Positions 1 to 8,275 of a DNA stretch of 64,000 nucleotides are shown piece after piece. Below the pieces are notes generated by a model, which worked only from the letters and a program-made list of their open reading frames with translations, had not been told where the DNA came from and ran no database searches. A program made the position numbers and the translations under genes. The DNA is from Actinoplanes sp. N902-109. Lineage in GTDB: Bacteria; Actinomycetota; Actinomycetes; Mycobacteriales; Micromonosporaceae. How positions within the stretch are numbered: position 1 is the stretch's first letter; each line of letters starts with the position of its first letter. The stretch covers positions 8,681,501 to 8,745,500 of the forward strand of contig NC_021191.1 of assembly GCF_000389965.1 (NCBI RefSeq), given 5' to 3'.

Positions 1-1
1 C

Positions 2-934
2 GTGGGATCTGGTGACCCGGTCACCATCGCGCTCACCGACAAGTCCGCCCAGGGCATCGCCAACGCGCTCAACGGTGCCGGGATCGGGGTCAAGGCCTCC
101 GTCGTCACCACCGGCGGGGACCAGAACATCCTGCAGTTCGTCAGCACGAAAACCGGTACGGCCAACGGCTTCACGGTCTCCGGCCTCGACGGCGTCACCA
201 CGGCGACCAGCGCCGCCACCGATGCGAAGCTGCAGGTCGGCGGCAGCGACGAAGAGGGTGGCTTCAGCGTCACCAGCGGCACCAACACGTTCACCGGGCT
301 GATGGCCGGCGTGACCGTGACGGTGGCCAAGGTGGAACCCGGCGTCACCATGAACGTCGAGTCCGACGTCGCCGGCATGGCCTCGAAGTTCCAGGCCCTC
401 GTCGACGCCGCCAACGCCGCGCTGACCGAGGTCACCAACCAGACCGCGTACGACCCGAGCACCAAGGTGGGCTCGCCGCTGACCGGCGACTTCATGGTCC
501 GGCAGATGAGCCAGACCATCCTCAGCACGGTCAGCACGGGGCTCAGCTACAAACAGGACGACGGCACCAAGGTCAACTTCGGCAGCCTCAGCAAGTTCGG
601 CATCGAGCTGGACCGCAGCGGCAAGCTGACGTTCGACGCGGAGAAGTTCACCGCGTCGTACAACGCCGACCCGGCCGGGATCAAGACCGCCGGCATCGCG
701 CTCGGTGACTCGTTCCGGGCCGTCGCCAACACCCAGATCCAGAACGTCACGTCGGCCATCACCGGCCGTAAGAACGCGATCGACGCGATGAACGTCCAGA
801 TCGACAACTGGGACGTCCGGCTCGCCGCGAAGAAGACCGCCCTGCAGAAGCAGTACACCGACCTCGAGACCGCGCTCGGCAAGCTGAAGGACCAAGGAAA
901 CTGGCTGTCCGGCCAGATCGCCAGCCTCGGCTGA
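2..934 (+). CDS. fliD: Flagellar hook-associated protein 2 (filament cap) FliD, 5'-truncated by the window edge
   Basis: This is the C-terminal part (about 310 residues) of the filament cap protein, which sits at the flagellar tip and helps flagellin fold and polymerise. The frame is open to the window edge, so the GTG at base 2 is probably not the true start and the N-terminal half is missing. The visible part has the Thr/Ser/Gly/Ala-rich D2-D3 composition of FliD and ends in a long helical, coiled-coil-prone tail rich in Lys, Gln and Asp (about residues 240-310), as in FliD D0/D1 domains. fliS follows 50 bases downstream, the usual fliD-fliS order. The family call rests on composition, the C-terminal helix and context. 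Confidence 0.9.
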   Translation: MGSGDPVTIALTDKSAQGIANALNGAGIGVKASVVTTGGDQNILQFVSTKTGTANGFTVSGLDGVTTATSAATDAKLQVGGSDEEGGFSVTSGTNTFTGLMAGVTVTVAKVEPGVTMNVESDVAGMASKFQALVDAANAALTEVTNQTAYDPSTKVGSPLTGDFMVRQMSQTILSTVSTGLSYKQDDGTKVNFGSLSKFGIELDRSGKLTFDAEKFTASYNADPAGIKTAGIALGDSFRAVANTQIQNVTSAITGRKNAIDAMNVQIDNWDVRLAAKKTALQKQYTDLETALGKLKDQGNWLSGQIASLG

Positions 935-984
935 CCTCCACCTGCCCGTTAAGGAATCCGCCCATTCCTGAGCAAAGGGAACTG

Positions 985-1374
985 ATGACCTCTCCGCTGA
1001 ACCGTTACCTCCAGGACTCCGTCAACACCGCCTCGCCCGGCAAGCTCCTGGTGATGCTCTACGACCGCCTCGTACTGGACCTGAACCAGGGCGAGGAAGC
1101 CCTGCGCAACGGTGAGCGGGAGCTGGCGAACGACAAGCTGAACCACGCCCAGGAGATCATCCTGGAGCTGCGCACCACGCTCGACCTGGAAGCCTGGGAC
1201 GGTGCTCCCGGGCTGGCCAGCCTCTACGGGTACCTGCTCACCGAGCTGATCGGGGCGAACATCGCCCGGGACCCGCAGCGGGTGGCGCTGTGCCGGGGGC
1301 ACATCGAGCCGCTGCGCGACGCCTGGCGCGAAGCCGCCCTGCTGGCGGCGGCCAACCCGGCACCGGTGGCCTGA
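985..1374 (+). CDS. fliS: Flagellin export chaperone FliS
   Basis: FliS binds the C terminus of flagellin in the cytoplasm, prevents premature polymerisation and delivers it to the export gate. The 129-residue length fits the family. The N-terminal pattern NRYLQDSVNTASPGKLLVMLYD is characteristic: a Tyr in the opening helix, then a Ser-Pro-Gly-Lys-Leu turn and a helix ending in LYD. Later segments form the amphipathic helices of the four-helix bundle. The ATG start is preceded by AAAGGGAAC. It lies between fliD and a small helical gene, the place where chaperone genes normally sit. Confidence 0.95.
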   Translation: MTSPLNRYLQDSVNTASPGKLLVMLYDRLVLDLNQGEEALRNGERELANDKLNHAQEIILELRTTLDLEAWDGAPGLASLYGYLLTELIGANIARDPQRVALCRGHIEPLRDAWREAALLAAANPAPVA

Positions 1375-1411
1375 CGACATCCGTGGGACTGGGGAGCGAG
1401 GTGGGGACAGC

Positions 1412-1732
1412 GTGACCGACTCCTGGAACGCCGCCTGGACCGCCGCGCTGGACGAGCTCGAGATGGACGTGGCCGAGGTCGAGGCCATGCTGACGGACGC
1501 CCGCCGGTTGGCCGAGGCACCCCCGTCGAACCTGTGGCAGCCGCCGACCGATCTCGGTGCCCTGCCGCTGGAGCTCAAGCCGCGGGCCGACGAGATCCTC
1601 ACCCGGCAGCTCGCCGCCGCCCAGGAGATCGCCCGCCGGCTCACCGCCACCCGCGCCCAGCAGGCCATGACGGCCCGCATCGAGACCGGCGAGGCATCCA
1701 AGCGCCCCGTCTATCTCGACTGCGCCATGTAA
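1412..1732 (+). CDS. Small helical protein in the fliT position, function unknown
   Basis: I do not recognise a named family in this 106-residue protein. It is acidic, almost wholly helical and Ala/Glu/Leu rich, with one Pro-rich turn (about residues 36-52) between two helices. It directly follows fliD-fliS and is followed by a terminator, so it is the last gene of that unit. FliT, the FliD chaperone, commonly sits here, and the size and helical content fit a chaperone, but no FliT motif can be pointed out. The GTG start has a purine-rich Shine-Dalgarno region (GGGGAGCGAGGTGGGG) just upstream. An alternative is a lineage-specific flagellar accessory protein. Confidence 0.75.
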   Translation: MTDSWNAAWTAALDELEMDVAEVEAMLTDARRLAEAPPSNLWQPPTDLGALPLELKPRADEILTRQLAAAQEIARRLTATRAQQAMTARIETGEASKRPVYLDCAM

Positions 1733-1747
1733 CCGCCCGACGTTTTC

Positions 1748-1784
1748 GCCCGGGGCCTCGTCCGTACGAGGTCCCGGGCTTTTT
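1748..1784 (+). terminator. Rho-independent terminator after the fliD-fliS unit
   Basis: A 13-base arm at 1748-1760 pairs with 1767-1779 (one G-U pair), around a six-base loop, and is followed by five T residues (1780-1784). It lies 15 bases after the 106-residue gene and before the flgB promoter, so it separates the filament-cap unit from the basal-body unit. Confidence 0.85.
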
Positions 1785-1812
1785 CGTGCAACTCATCGGC
1801 AACCGTTTGTCG

Positions 1813-1840
1813 CTCAGCGGATCGGCCGGAAGGCCGAAAC
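1813..1840 (+). promoter_or_regulatory. Flagellar (FliA-type sigma) promoter upstream of flgB
   Basis: CTCA at 1813-1816 and GCCGAAAC at 1833-1840 are separated by 16 bases. This matches the conserved flagellar promoter reported for Actinoplanes missouriensis (CTCA, N15-17, GCCGAA) and resembles the general sigma-28 -10 box GCCGATAA. It sits after the terminator and about 80 bases before the flgB start. The same pattern recurs at 10040, 14515, 16415, 19154 and, reversed, at 36511. Confidence 0.85.
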
Positions 1841-1919
1841 GGAGAGTACGAGCAACGGATTGCTCCCCAGAAACGCCACGGACCGGCCACCCCGCACCAC
1901 TGGGAAGGAACCACCTGCC

Positions 1920-2267
1920 GTGTTCGATGATGTTGCCTCTTCCTCGCTGCGTGTCGCCGTCACCGGCCTGTCCGCACGGCAGAACGCCATTGCGAACAAC
2001 ATCGCCAACATCGAGACGCCCGGATACCAGGCCCGTAAGGTCAAGTTCGAGGAGGCGCTGAGCAGCGCCGTTGCGCACGGCCAGGCGCCGTCGACGGTGT
2101 CGCCGAGCGTGCAGAACTCGCTGGAGCCGTCCCGCCTCAACGGCAACAACGTGAACCTCGACGAGGAGACCCTGTCGCACATCGACACCACGATGCGCTA
2201 CCAGCTGACACTGCGCGCGCTGGACAGCAAGTACGGCTTGATCCGCGACGCGATCAAGGGGGCCTGA
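1920..2267 (+). CDS. flgB: Flagellar basal-body rod protein FlgB
   Basis: FlgB is a proximal rod subunit of the flagellar basal body, exported by the type III system. The 115-residue protein has the rod-protein N-terminal motif (ARQNAIANNIANIETPGY, residues about 21-38), in which the ANNIAN-TPGY core is diagnostic, and a C-terminal amphipathic helix (MRYQLTLRALDSKY). I chose the GTG at 1920 because GGAAGGA lies about ten bases upstream. The frame extends 60 bases further upstream, but those residues do not look like rod protein. It is first in the flgB-flgC-fliE-fliF-fliG-fliH-fliI run, whose genes are closely spaced or overlap. Confidence 0.95.
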   Translation: MFDDVASSSLRVAVTGLSARQNAIANNIANIETPGYQARKVKFEEALSSAVAHGQAPSTVSPSVQNSLEPSRLNGNNVNLDEETLSHIDTTMRYQLTLRALDSKYGLIRDAIKGA

Positions 2268-2272
2268 CGTAG

Positions 2273-2668
2273 ATGAGCACCTTCAACGCGATCGGCGTGG
2301 CCGGTTCCGGCGTGACCGTCTACCGCAAGTGGCTGGACGCCGTGTCGGACAACCTCGCCAACATGGACAACGTCAGCCGGACCTCGGAGAACGCCTTCCA
2401 GGCCCGCTATGTCGTCGCGCAGGAGGCGCAGGACGGCAACGGCGCCGAGGTCGGGGGCATCGCCTACGGCAGCGCCGAGGGCCAGCTGTCGTACGAGCCG
2501 GACAACCCGCTCGCCGACACCGAGGGTTACGTACGCCGGCCGGACATCGACATGGGCAGCCAGATGGCCCAGATGATGATGGCGCAGCGCTCCTACCAGG
2601 CGAACCTGTCGGTGGTCGACCGGGCCCGCGAGTCGTACCAGGCCGCGATCAACCTCGGTAAGGGCTGA
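2273..2668 (+). CDS. flgC: Flagellar basal-body rod protein FlgC
   Basis: FlgC is a second proximal rod subunit, built onto FlgB. The 131-residue protein has the conserved N-terminal segment around SDNLANMDNV, the central acidic Tyr/Pro stretch (YEPDNPLADTEGYVRRPDID), and the C-terminal helix MAQMMMAQRSYQANL typical of rod and hook axial proteins. The start lies six bases after the flgB stop and fliE begins two bases after this stop, so the three rod and rod-base genes are almost certainly co-transcribed. Confidence 0.96.
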   Translation: MSTFNAIGVAGSGVTVYRKWLDAVSDNLANMDNVSRTSENAFQARYVVAQEAQDGNGAEVGGIAYGSAEGQLSYEPDNPLADTEGYVRRPDIDMGSQMAQMMMAQRSYQANLSVVDRARESYQAAINLGKG

Positions 2669-2670
2669 TC

Positions 2671-3024
2671 ATGACGTCTCCCATCAGCGCGATCGGCGCG
2701 GTCTCCGGCCTGTCCGGGGTCTCCGGCCTGTCGGGTGTCTCCGGTGTCAGCGGTGTCTCCGGTGTCGGTGCCGCCACCGGCGCCGAGCAGGTCAGCGGCC
2801 CGAACACCGACTTCGCGGGCATGTTGTCCAAGGGGCTGGAGAGCGTCCAGGCGTCCCAGGCGAACGCGAGCGACCTGGCTGTCCAGGTCGCCAACGGCAC
2901 CCTGCAGGACCCGGCGCAGTACACCATGGCGGCCACCGAGGCCTCGCTCGGCCTCCAGCTGACCATGGCGATCCGCAACAAGGCCGTCGAGGCCTTCCAA
3001 GAGATCATGAGAATGCAGGCGTGA
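2671..3024 (+). CDS. fliE: Flagellar hook-basal body complex protein FliE, with a Val-Ser-Gly repeat
   Basis: FliE joins the MS ring to the rod. The 117-residue protein has a normal FliE C-terminal half: a helix with ASDLAVQVANG followed by the conserved LQLTMAIRNKAVEAFQEIMRMQA tail. The N terminus is unusual. About residues 11-34 are a run of Val-Ser-Gly and Leu-Ser-Gly tripeptides, encoded by near-identical DNA at about 2701-2769, replacing the ordinary N-terminal helix. The ATG start is two bases after flgC and fliF begins four bases after its stop. Confidence 0.95.
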   Translation: MTSPISAIGAVSGLSGVSGLSGVSGVSGVSGVGAATGAEQVSGPNTDFAGMLSKGLESVQASQANASDLAVQVANGTLQDPAQYTMAATEASLGLQLTMAIRNKAVEAFQEIMRMQA

Positions 3025-3028
3025 TCCC

Positions 3029-4630
3029 ATGACCGACCGTCTCCCCGCCCCCGTCCGCCGGATCGGTGACATTTTCAAGTCCTTCACCCCGGGACAGAAG
3101 GCCGTCACCGTCGCGGCGGTGATCGCGCTGATCATCGGTGGTTACTTCTTCGCCACCTGGGCGTCGAAGCCCAGCTACTCGGCGCTGTTCAGCAACCTGT
3201 CGAACAAGGACGCCAGCGCCATCGTCGAGTCGCTGCAGAAGTCGGGTACGCCGTACGAGCTGGCCAACGGCGGCAGCACCATCATGGTGCCCCAGGACCA
3301 GGTGTACGACCTGCGGCTGCAGCTGTCCGGCGAGGGCCTGCCCGGCGAGTCCGACACCGGCTACGCGCTGCTCGACCAGCAGGGCATCACCACCAGCGAC
3401 TTCATGCAGCACACCAACTACCAGCGGGCGCTCGAGGGCGAGATCGCCAACACGATCAAGTCGATCGACGGGGTCGAGGCAGCCACCGTGCACCTGGTCA
3501 TGCCGCAGAAGGACGTGTTCGCCGACGACCAGGACAAGACGACCGCGTCCGTGCTGGTGCAGACCTCACCCAGCGAGCCGCTGACCAACCAGCAGGTGCA
3601 GGCGATCGTGCACCTCGTCGCGTCCAGCGTCGAAGGACTCGACCCGACCCAGGTGACGGTGGCCGGCGCGGACGGCAGGATCCTGTCCACCGGCGGCGGC
3701 CAGGCCGTGGCGACCGGCGGGGACAGCGGTGCCGACTCGCAGACCGTGCAGTTCCAGAACCGGCTGAACTCCTCGCTGCAGAACATGCTGGACGCCGTGG
3801 TCGGCCCCGGCCACTCGGTCGTCACCACCACCGCCCAGCTCGACTACGACCAGACCCAGACCACCTCCGAGTCGTACACCTCGGACCCGTCGGTCGCCGC
3901 GCTGTCGGAGAGCATCAGCCGCGAGGCGTACAACGGCAACGGCAACGGATCCGGTGGCGTCCTCGGCCCGGACAACATCCAGGTGCCCAACGGCACCACC
4001 AGCACCACCGGCACCGGGCAGTACGAGAACACCAACCAGGTCCGCAACAACGCGGTCAACAAGGTCACCGAGAACCGCAACAGCGCGCCGGGCAGCATCA
4101 AGCGGCTCAGCGTGTCGGTGCTGCTCGACGCGACCACCGCCGGTGCGGTCAACCAGGCCGACGTGCAGCAGCTGGTCAGCGCCGCGGCCGGGATCGACCC
4201 GACCCGTGGGGACACCATCGCGGTGAGCGCGATGGCGTTCGACACCAGCGCCGCCACCGCCGCGCAGAGCGCGCTCGCCGCATCGGCCGCCGCCGAGCAG
4301 TCGGCGAAGCAGACCTCGCTGTTCAAGACGGCCGCGATGGCCCTCGTGGTGCTGATCCTGATGTTCCTGGCTTGGCGGTGGAGCCGCAAGCAGAAGAAGC
4401 GCAAGGCGCTGACCCCGGCGGAGCTGGCCCACCTGGAGGAGATGCAGTCGGCCCTGGAGGCCCAGCGGCTGGCCCAGCTGAACGCGGCGATCCCGTCGCC
4501 GGCGATCGAGGCCGCCAACGCCACCCACGAGGCGCTTGAGGAACGTCAGCGCGAGATCGAGCAGATGGTCGAGGACCAGCCCGAGGAGATGGCCGCGTTG
4601 CTGCGTGGCTGGCTCGGCGCCGGTCGCTGA
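3029..4630 (+). CDS. fliF: Flagellar MS-ring protein FliF
   Basis: FliF forms the MS ring in the cytoplasmic membrane, the foundation of the flagellar motor. The 533-residue protein has a first membrane segment at about residues 24-47 (hydrophobic run ending in FFATWA). Two ring-building domains follow, with the family motifs YSALFSNLSNKDASAIVESL and DGVEAATVHLVMPQ, then a Ser/Thr/Asn-rich periplasmic loop, a second membrane segment near residues 436-456, and an acidic cytoplasmic tail that binds FliG (EEMAALLRGWLG). Length is typical. It lies between fliE and fliG as in most Gram-positive clusters. Confidence 0.97.
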   Translation: MTDRLPAPVRRIGDIFKSFTPGQKAVTVAAVIALIIGGYFFATWASKPSYSALFSNLSNKDASAIVESLQKSGTPYELANGGSTIMVPQDQVYDLRLQLSGEGLPGESDTGYALLDQQGITTSDFMQHTNYQRALEGEIANTIKSIDGVEAATVHLVMPQKDVFADDQDKTTASVLVQTSPSEPLTNQQVQAIVHLVASSVEGLDPTQVTVAGADGRILSTGGGQAVATGGDSGADSQTVQFQNRLNSSLQNMLDAVVGPGHSVVTTTAQLDYDQTQTTSESYTSDPSVAALSESISREAYNGNGNGSGGVLGPDNIQVPNGTTSTTGTGQYENTNQVRNNAVNKVTENRNSAPGSIKRLSVSVLLDATTAGAVNQADVQQLVSAAAGIDPTRGDTIAVSAMAFDTSAATAAQSALAASAAAEQSAKQTSLFKTAAMALVVLILMFLAWRWSRKQKKRKALTPAELAHLEEMQSALEAQRLAQLNAAIPSPAIEAANATHEALEERQREIEQMVEDQPEEMAALLRGWLGAGR

Positions 4631-4660
4631 CACGTACGTCAGGTTCAGGGAGGAACCGCG

Positions 4661-5686
4661 TTGACCACACCAGCACTGAGCACGACGTCGATGACCGGGC
4701 TGCGCAAGGCGGCCATCCTGCTGGTGCGGATGGGCAAGGAGTACTCGACCAGGGTGCTCGCCAACATGAGCGAGGCCGAGGTCGAGGAGCTGTCCGCGGA
4801 GATCGCCCGGCTCGGCAAGCTGGAGCCCGAGGTCGTGGGCGACGTCATCGACGAGTTCTATGCGCTGGCCACCACCAAGCACGCCGGCGCGGGCGGCATG
4901 GCCTATGCCCGCGAGCTGCTGGAGGCCTCGCTCGGCACGGAACGCGCGCAGCTGATCCTGGACCGGCTGCAGGCGTCGATGACCGACATGCCGTTCAACT
5001 TCCTCAGCCACGCCGACCCACGGCAACTCCTCTCGTACGTCCAGTACGAGCACCCGCAGACGATCGCCCTGGTGCTGGCGCACATCCCGTCGGCGCTGGC
5101 GTCCTCGATCCTGTCCGGGCTGGCGCCCGAGGTGCAGTCCGACGTGGCGCACCGCATCGCCGTCATGGACCGCACCTCGCCCGACGTGATCCGCCAGGTC
5201 GAGCTGGCCCTGCAGCGCAAGCTCTCCAGCGTGCTGCAGCCCGACGAGCTGTCCACGGTCGGCGGCCTGCAACCGCTGGTGGACATCATCAACCGCGCCG
5301 ACCGGACGACCGAGCGGCTCATCCTGGAAGCGCTGGAGAAGCGCAACCCGGAGATCGCCGAGGAGATCCGCCGGCGGATGTTCATGTTCGAGGACATCGT
5401 CAACCTCGACGACCGCTCGGTGCAGCTGGTGCTGCGCCAGGTGGAGCCGGCCGATCTCGCCACCGCGCTCAAGGGTGTCGCCGAGGACGTGCGCGACAAG
5501 GTCACCGGCAACCTGTCCGAGCGTGGCCGGGAGAACCTGATCGAGGAGATGGAGCTCATGGGCCCGGTCAAGGTGAAGATGGTCGAGGAGGCGCAGCAGA
5601 AGATCGTCTCGGTGATCCGCTCGCTGGAGGATTCCGGCCAGATCGAGATCCAGCGTGGTGGCGAGGCCGATGAGCTCATCGCCTGA
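4661..5686 (+). CDS. fliG: Flagellar motor switch protein FliG
   Basis: FliG is the rotor protein that meets the MotA stator and, with FliM and FliN, sets rotation direction. The 341-residue protein shows the FliG N-domain (GLRKAAILLVRMGKEYS), the middle-domain motif EHPQTIALVLAHI, and a C-domain with MFMFEDIVNLDDRSVQLVLRQVE carrying the charged residues that interact with the stator. The start is TTG at 4661, behind a strong GGGAGGAA site, thirty bases after fliF. Its 3' end overlaps the fliH start by 20 bases. Confidence 0.97.
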   Translation: MTTPALSTTSMTGLRKAAILLVRMGKEYSTRVLANMSEAEVEELSAEIARLGKLEPEVVGDVIDEFYALATTKHAGAGGMAYARELLEASLGTERAQLILDRLQASMTDMPFNFLSHADPRQLLSYVQYEHPQTIALVLAHIPSALASSILSGLAPEVQSDVAHRIAVMDRTSPDVIRQVELALQRKLSSVLQPDELSTVGGLQPLVDIINRADRTTERLILEALEKRNPEIAEEIRRRMFMFEDIVNLDDRSVQLVLRQVEPADLATALKGVAEDVRDKVTGNLSERGRENLIEEMELMGPVKVKMVEEAQQKIVSVIRSLEDSGQIEIQRGGEADELIA

Positions 5687-6344
5687 CCGGCCTCCGGTGC
5701 TGCGGGGCACCGGCGCGGACTCGGCCACCACCGCCAGCTTCGGGGTGGATCTGCGCCGCGGCGTACCGATGGACTCGGCGCCGGTGGAACGGGCGAAGCA
5801 GGAGGCGCGCACCGCCGGCTATGCCGAGGGCTGGGCGCAGGGTCAGCGGGCAGCGGCGCAGGAGGCGGCGCTGGCGGCCGAGCACGCCGTTGCCGTCGAG
5901 CAGGCCCACGACCAGCGCCGCGCCGCCGCGCTGGCCCAGGCGGTCAACGCGCTGGGCCGGGCGGTGACCAACCTGGAGACCCAGCTGATGCCGACCCTGC
6001 ACGAGCTGCAGGAGGCGGTGCTCGCGCAAGCGTTCGAGCTGGCCGAGGCGATCGTCGGGCGGGCCATGGACGACGCCGAGGGGCGGGCCGCCGCCGCGCT
6101 GCGCCGGGCCATGAACGCCGCCCCCGAGCAGGGCGAGATCGTGGTCAGCCTGCATCCGGACGATTTCCGCAGTCTGGCCGGCACGGCAACCGACGCCGAC
6201 TACAACTACGAGGGGCGGCCGGTGCACCTGCGCGCGGAACCGGCCCTGCGCCCCGGCGACGCCGTGGCCGAGACCGGCACCACGACGGTGGACGCTTCCA
6301 TCGCGGCCGCCGTGGCGAGAGCGAAGGAAGCCTTGCGACTGTGA
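5667..6344 (+). CDS. fliH: Flagellar assembly protein FliH
   Basis: FliH is the stator-like regulator of the FliI export ATPase and docks it at the export gate. The 225-residue protein is Ala/Glu/Gln rich and has a long coiled coil in the middle (about residues 50-150), including the Gly-spaced stretch GYAEGWAQGQRAAAQ, which recalls the GxxxG helix of FliH. The C-terminal domain resembles V-type ATPase subunit E (LEEA-V type helix, then IVVSLHPDDF). I chose ATG 5667 rather than the in-frame GTG 5655 because it better fits the weak upstream GAGG. It overlaps fliG at its start and fliI by four bases. Confidence 0.9.
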   Translation, partial: PMSSSPDRPPVLRGTGADSATTASFGVDLRRGVPMDSAPVERAKQEARTAGYAEGWAQGQRAAAQEAALAAEHAVAVEQAHDQRRAAALAQAVNALGRAVTNLETQLMPTLHELQEAVLAQAFELAEAIVGRAMDDAEGRAAAALRRAMNAAPEQGEIVVSLHPDDFRSLAGTATDADYNYEGRPVHLRAEPALRPGDAVAETGTTTVDASIAAAVARAKEALRL

Positions 6345-7648
6345 CCGACGTCTTCCGCAACCGCATCAACGCCGCCCTGATCGCGGCCCGCCCACTCAGC
6401 AAGGGCAAGGTGACCGGCGCGGTCGGCCTGCGGGTCACGGTCAGCGGTCTGGAGGGCCGGGTCGGCGATCTGCTGCAGATCGGCGAGGGCGACGAGGCCG
6501 TGCTGGCCGAGGTGGCCGCGCTGGACGGTGACCGGCTGTCCTGCCTGCCGCTGGGCCCGATCACCGGGCTGGGCACCGGCAGCCCGGTGGTCTCGACCGG
6601 CGGCCCGCTGCGCGTGGCGGTCGGCCAGGACCTGCGCGGGCGCATCCTCGACGGGCTGGGCCGGCCGATGGACGGCGGCCCACCGCTCCGGGGCGAGATG
6701 GTCGGCATCGAGGCGGCCCCGCCCTCGGCCATGGAACGCCAGCTCGTCGACGCGCCGATGCCGTTGGGTGTGCGCGTGCTCGACACGCTGGTGCCGTGCG
6801 GCCGGGGTCAGCGCATCGGCATCTTCGCCGGCTCCGGCGTGGGCAAGTCCACGCTGATGTCCATGATCACCCGTGGTACGACGGCCGAGCTCAACGTGGT
6901 GGCCCTGGTCGGCGAGCGCGGCCGTGAGGTGCGCGAGTTCATCGAGCACGACCTGGGACCCGAGGGGCTGGCCCGCTCGGTCGTGGTGATCGCCACCTCG
7001 GACACCCCGCCGCTGGTCCGGCTGCGGGCGCCGCTGGTGGCCACCCGGATCGCCGAGTACTTCCGCGACGAGGGTGGCGACGTGCTGATGCTGATGGACA
7101 GCGTCACCCGCGCGGCGATGGCCCAGCGTGAGGTCGGACTGTCCGTGGGCGAACCGCCGGCCACCCGGGGTTATCCGCCGTCGGTCTTCGCGATGCTCGC
7201 CTCGCTGCTGGAACGGGCCGGTCCGGGCGCCCGGGGCAGCATCACCGGCCTCTACACCGTGCTGGTCGAGGGCGACGACCACAACGAGCCGATCGCCGAC
7301 GCCGCGCGCTCGATCCTGGACGGCCACATCGTGCTGGACCGTAAGCTCGCCACCGCCGGGCACTTCCCCAGCATCCAGGCGCTCGACTCGATCTCCCGGG
7401 TCGCCAACAAGATCACCACACCCGAGCAGAAGTCCGACGCCACCGAGCTGCGCCGGATGATGGCCGCCCACCGCGACGTGCGCGAGCTGGTGGAGATCGG
7501 CGCGTACGTCCCGGGCACCAACCCGGACGCCGACCGGGCCACCGCCATCTGGCCGCAGATCACCGCTTTCCTGCGTCAGGGGCTGGACGAGAAGGTCACC
7601 GCCGAGCAGGCCTGGGCCCAGCTGCGCCAGCTCATCGCGGCGGCCTGA
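6341..7648 (+). CDS. fliI: Flagellum-specific ATPase FliI
   Basis: FliI is the soluble ATPase that energises unfolding and release of flagellar export substrates. The 435-residue protein has the Walker A motif GSGVGKST (about residues 165-172), the GERGREVREFI signature of the F1/FliI family, and a Walker B strand DVLMLMDSVTR. The final domain is the usual helical one (DVRELVEIGAYVPG). The GTG start overlaps the fliH stop (GTGA), implying translational coupling. It is the last gene before the three-gene non-flagellar interruption. Confidence 0.97.
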   Translation: MTDVFRNRINAALIAARPLSKGKVTGAVGLRVTVSGLEGRVGDLLQIGEGDEAVLAEVAALDGDRLSCLPLGPITGLGTGSPVVSTGGPLRVAVGQDLRGRILDGLGRPMDGGPPLRGEMVGIEAAPPSAMERQLVDAPMPLGVRVLDTLVPCGRGQRIGIFAGSGVGKSTLMSMITRGTTAELNVVALVGERGREVREFIEHDLGPEGLARSVVVIATSDTPPLVRLRAPLVATRIAEYFRDEGGDVLMLMDSVTRAAMAQREVGLSVGEPPATRGYPPSVFAMLASLLERAGPGARGSITGLYTVLVEGDDHNEPIADAARSILDGHIVLDRKLATAGHFPSIQALDSISRVANKITTPEQKSDATELRRMMAAHRDVRELVEIGAYVPGTNPDADRATAIWPQITAFLRQGLDEKVTAEQAWAQLRQLIAAA

Positions 7649-7656
7649 CGGCCGGG

Positions 7657-8274
7657 TCAGCCCGGCAGCGGCAGGGCCACCGCGCCGGGGAACGCCGGCC
7701 GCTCGGCCTCGTCCAGCATGGCCGCGGCCACCGAGGCACGCGAGATCCGGCCCGGGAGCAGGCTCTTCGGTGCGGCGGACAGACCGGCCGTACGGCGACC
7801 CGGGTTGATCGGTCCGTTCGACAGGATGCCTGCGTGGAAGACCGTGCCGCCCGCGTCCAGCACGGCCCGGTCCGCCGTGATCTTGTCGACGAGCTCGTCG
7901 CCCAGCATCGTGAGCAGCAGCCGGGTCACCGCACCCGCGGCCGGCGCGGACGGGCCGGTGCCGAACGCCCCGAGCCAGATGATCCGCTGCGGCTGCGCGG
8001 CGACGACCGCCCGGGCCCCGACGGTGAGGATGCCGGGCGGGGCGCCGCGCACGTTGCCCAGCCCGGAGAGCACGACCTTGCGGCCGTCGAGGGCCGCGGC
8101 GATGGCGGCGCGGTCGGTGACGTCGGCTGCCACCCGCTCCAGTCGTGGCGAGCCGGGCAGCGTGATGCTTCCGGGGTTGCGGGCGATCGCGGTGACGGTG
8201 TGGCCGCGCTGCACCGCCTGCCGGGTCAGCTCCAGGCCCGTCGCGCCGGAAGCGCCGAGAATCGTGAGCTCCAT
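7657..8274 (-). CDS. NAD(P)H-binding atypical short-chain reductase
   Basis: The N terminus has a Rossmann dinucleotide-binding motif, ILGASGATGLELTRQAVQRGH, of the NmrA/NAD(P)-binding type (GxxGxxG), so the 205-residue protein probably binds NADP(H). A second glycine strand (VLSGLGNVRG) and the usual RIIWLGAFG strand follow. The substrate cannot be told from sequence. It is one base downstream of the IMPase-like gene on the same strand, so both are one unit, and it ends eight bases from the convergent fliI stop. The placement inside a flagellar cluster suggests insertion, not a role in motility. Confidence 0.8.
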   Translation of the reverse strand: MELTILGASGATGLELTRQAVQRGHTVTAIARNPGSITLPGSPRLERVAADVTDRAAIAAALDGRKVVLSGLGNVRGAPPGILTVGARAVVAAQPQRIIWLGAFGTGPSAPAAGAVTRLLLTMLGDELVDKITADRAVLDAGGTVFHAGILSNGPINPGRRTAGLSAAPKSLLPGRISRASVAAAMLDEAERPAFPGAVALPLPG

Positions 8275-8275
8275 G

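Noticed and set aside
3566..5812. Very long minus-strand open frame (748 codons) opposite fliF and fliG
   Set aside because: High-GC DNA gives long antisense frames. It covers well-recognised flagellar genes, its composition is His/Gly/Arg/Leu rich without motifs, and no ribosome site or family match is visible.
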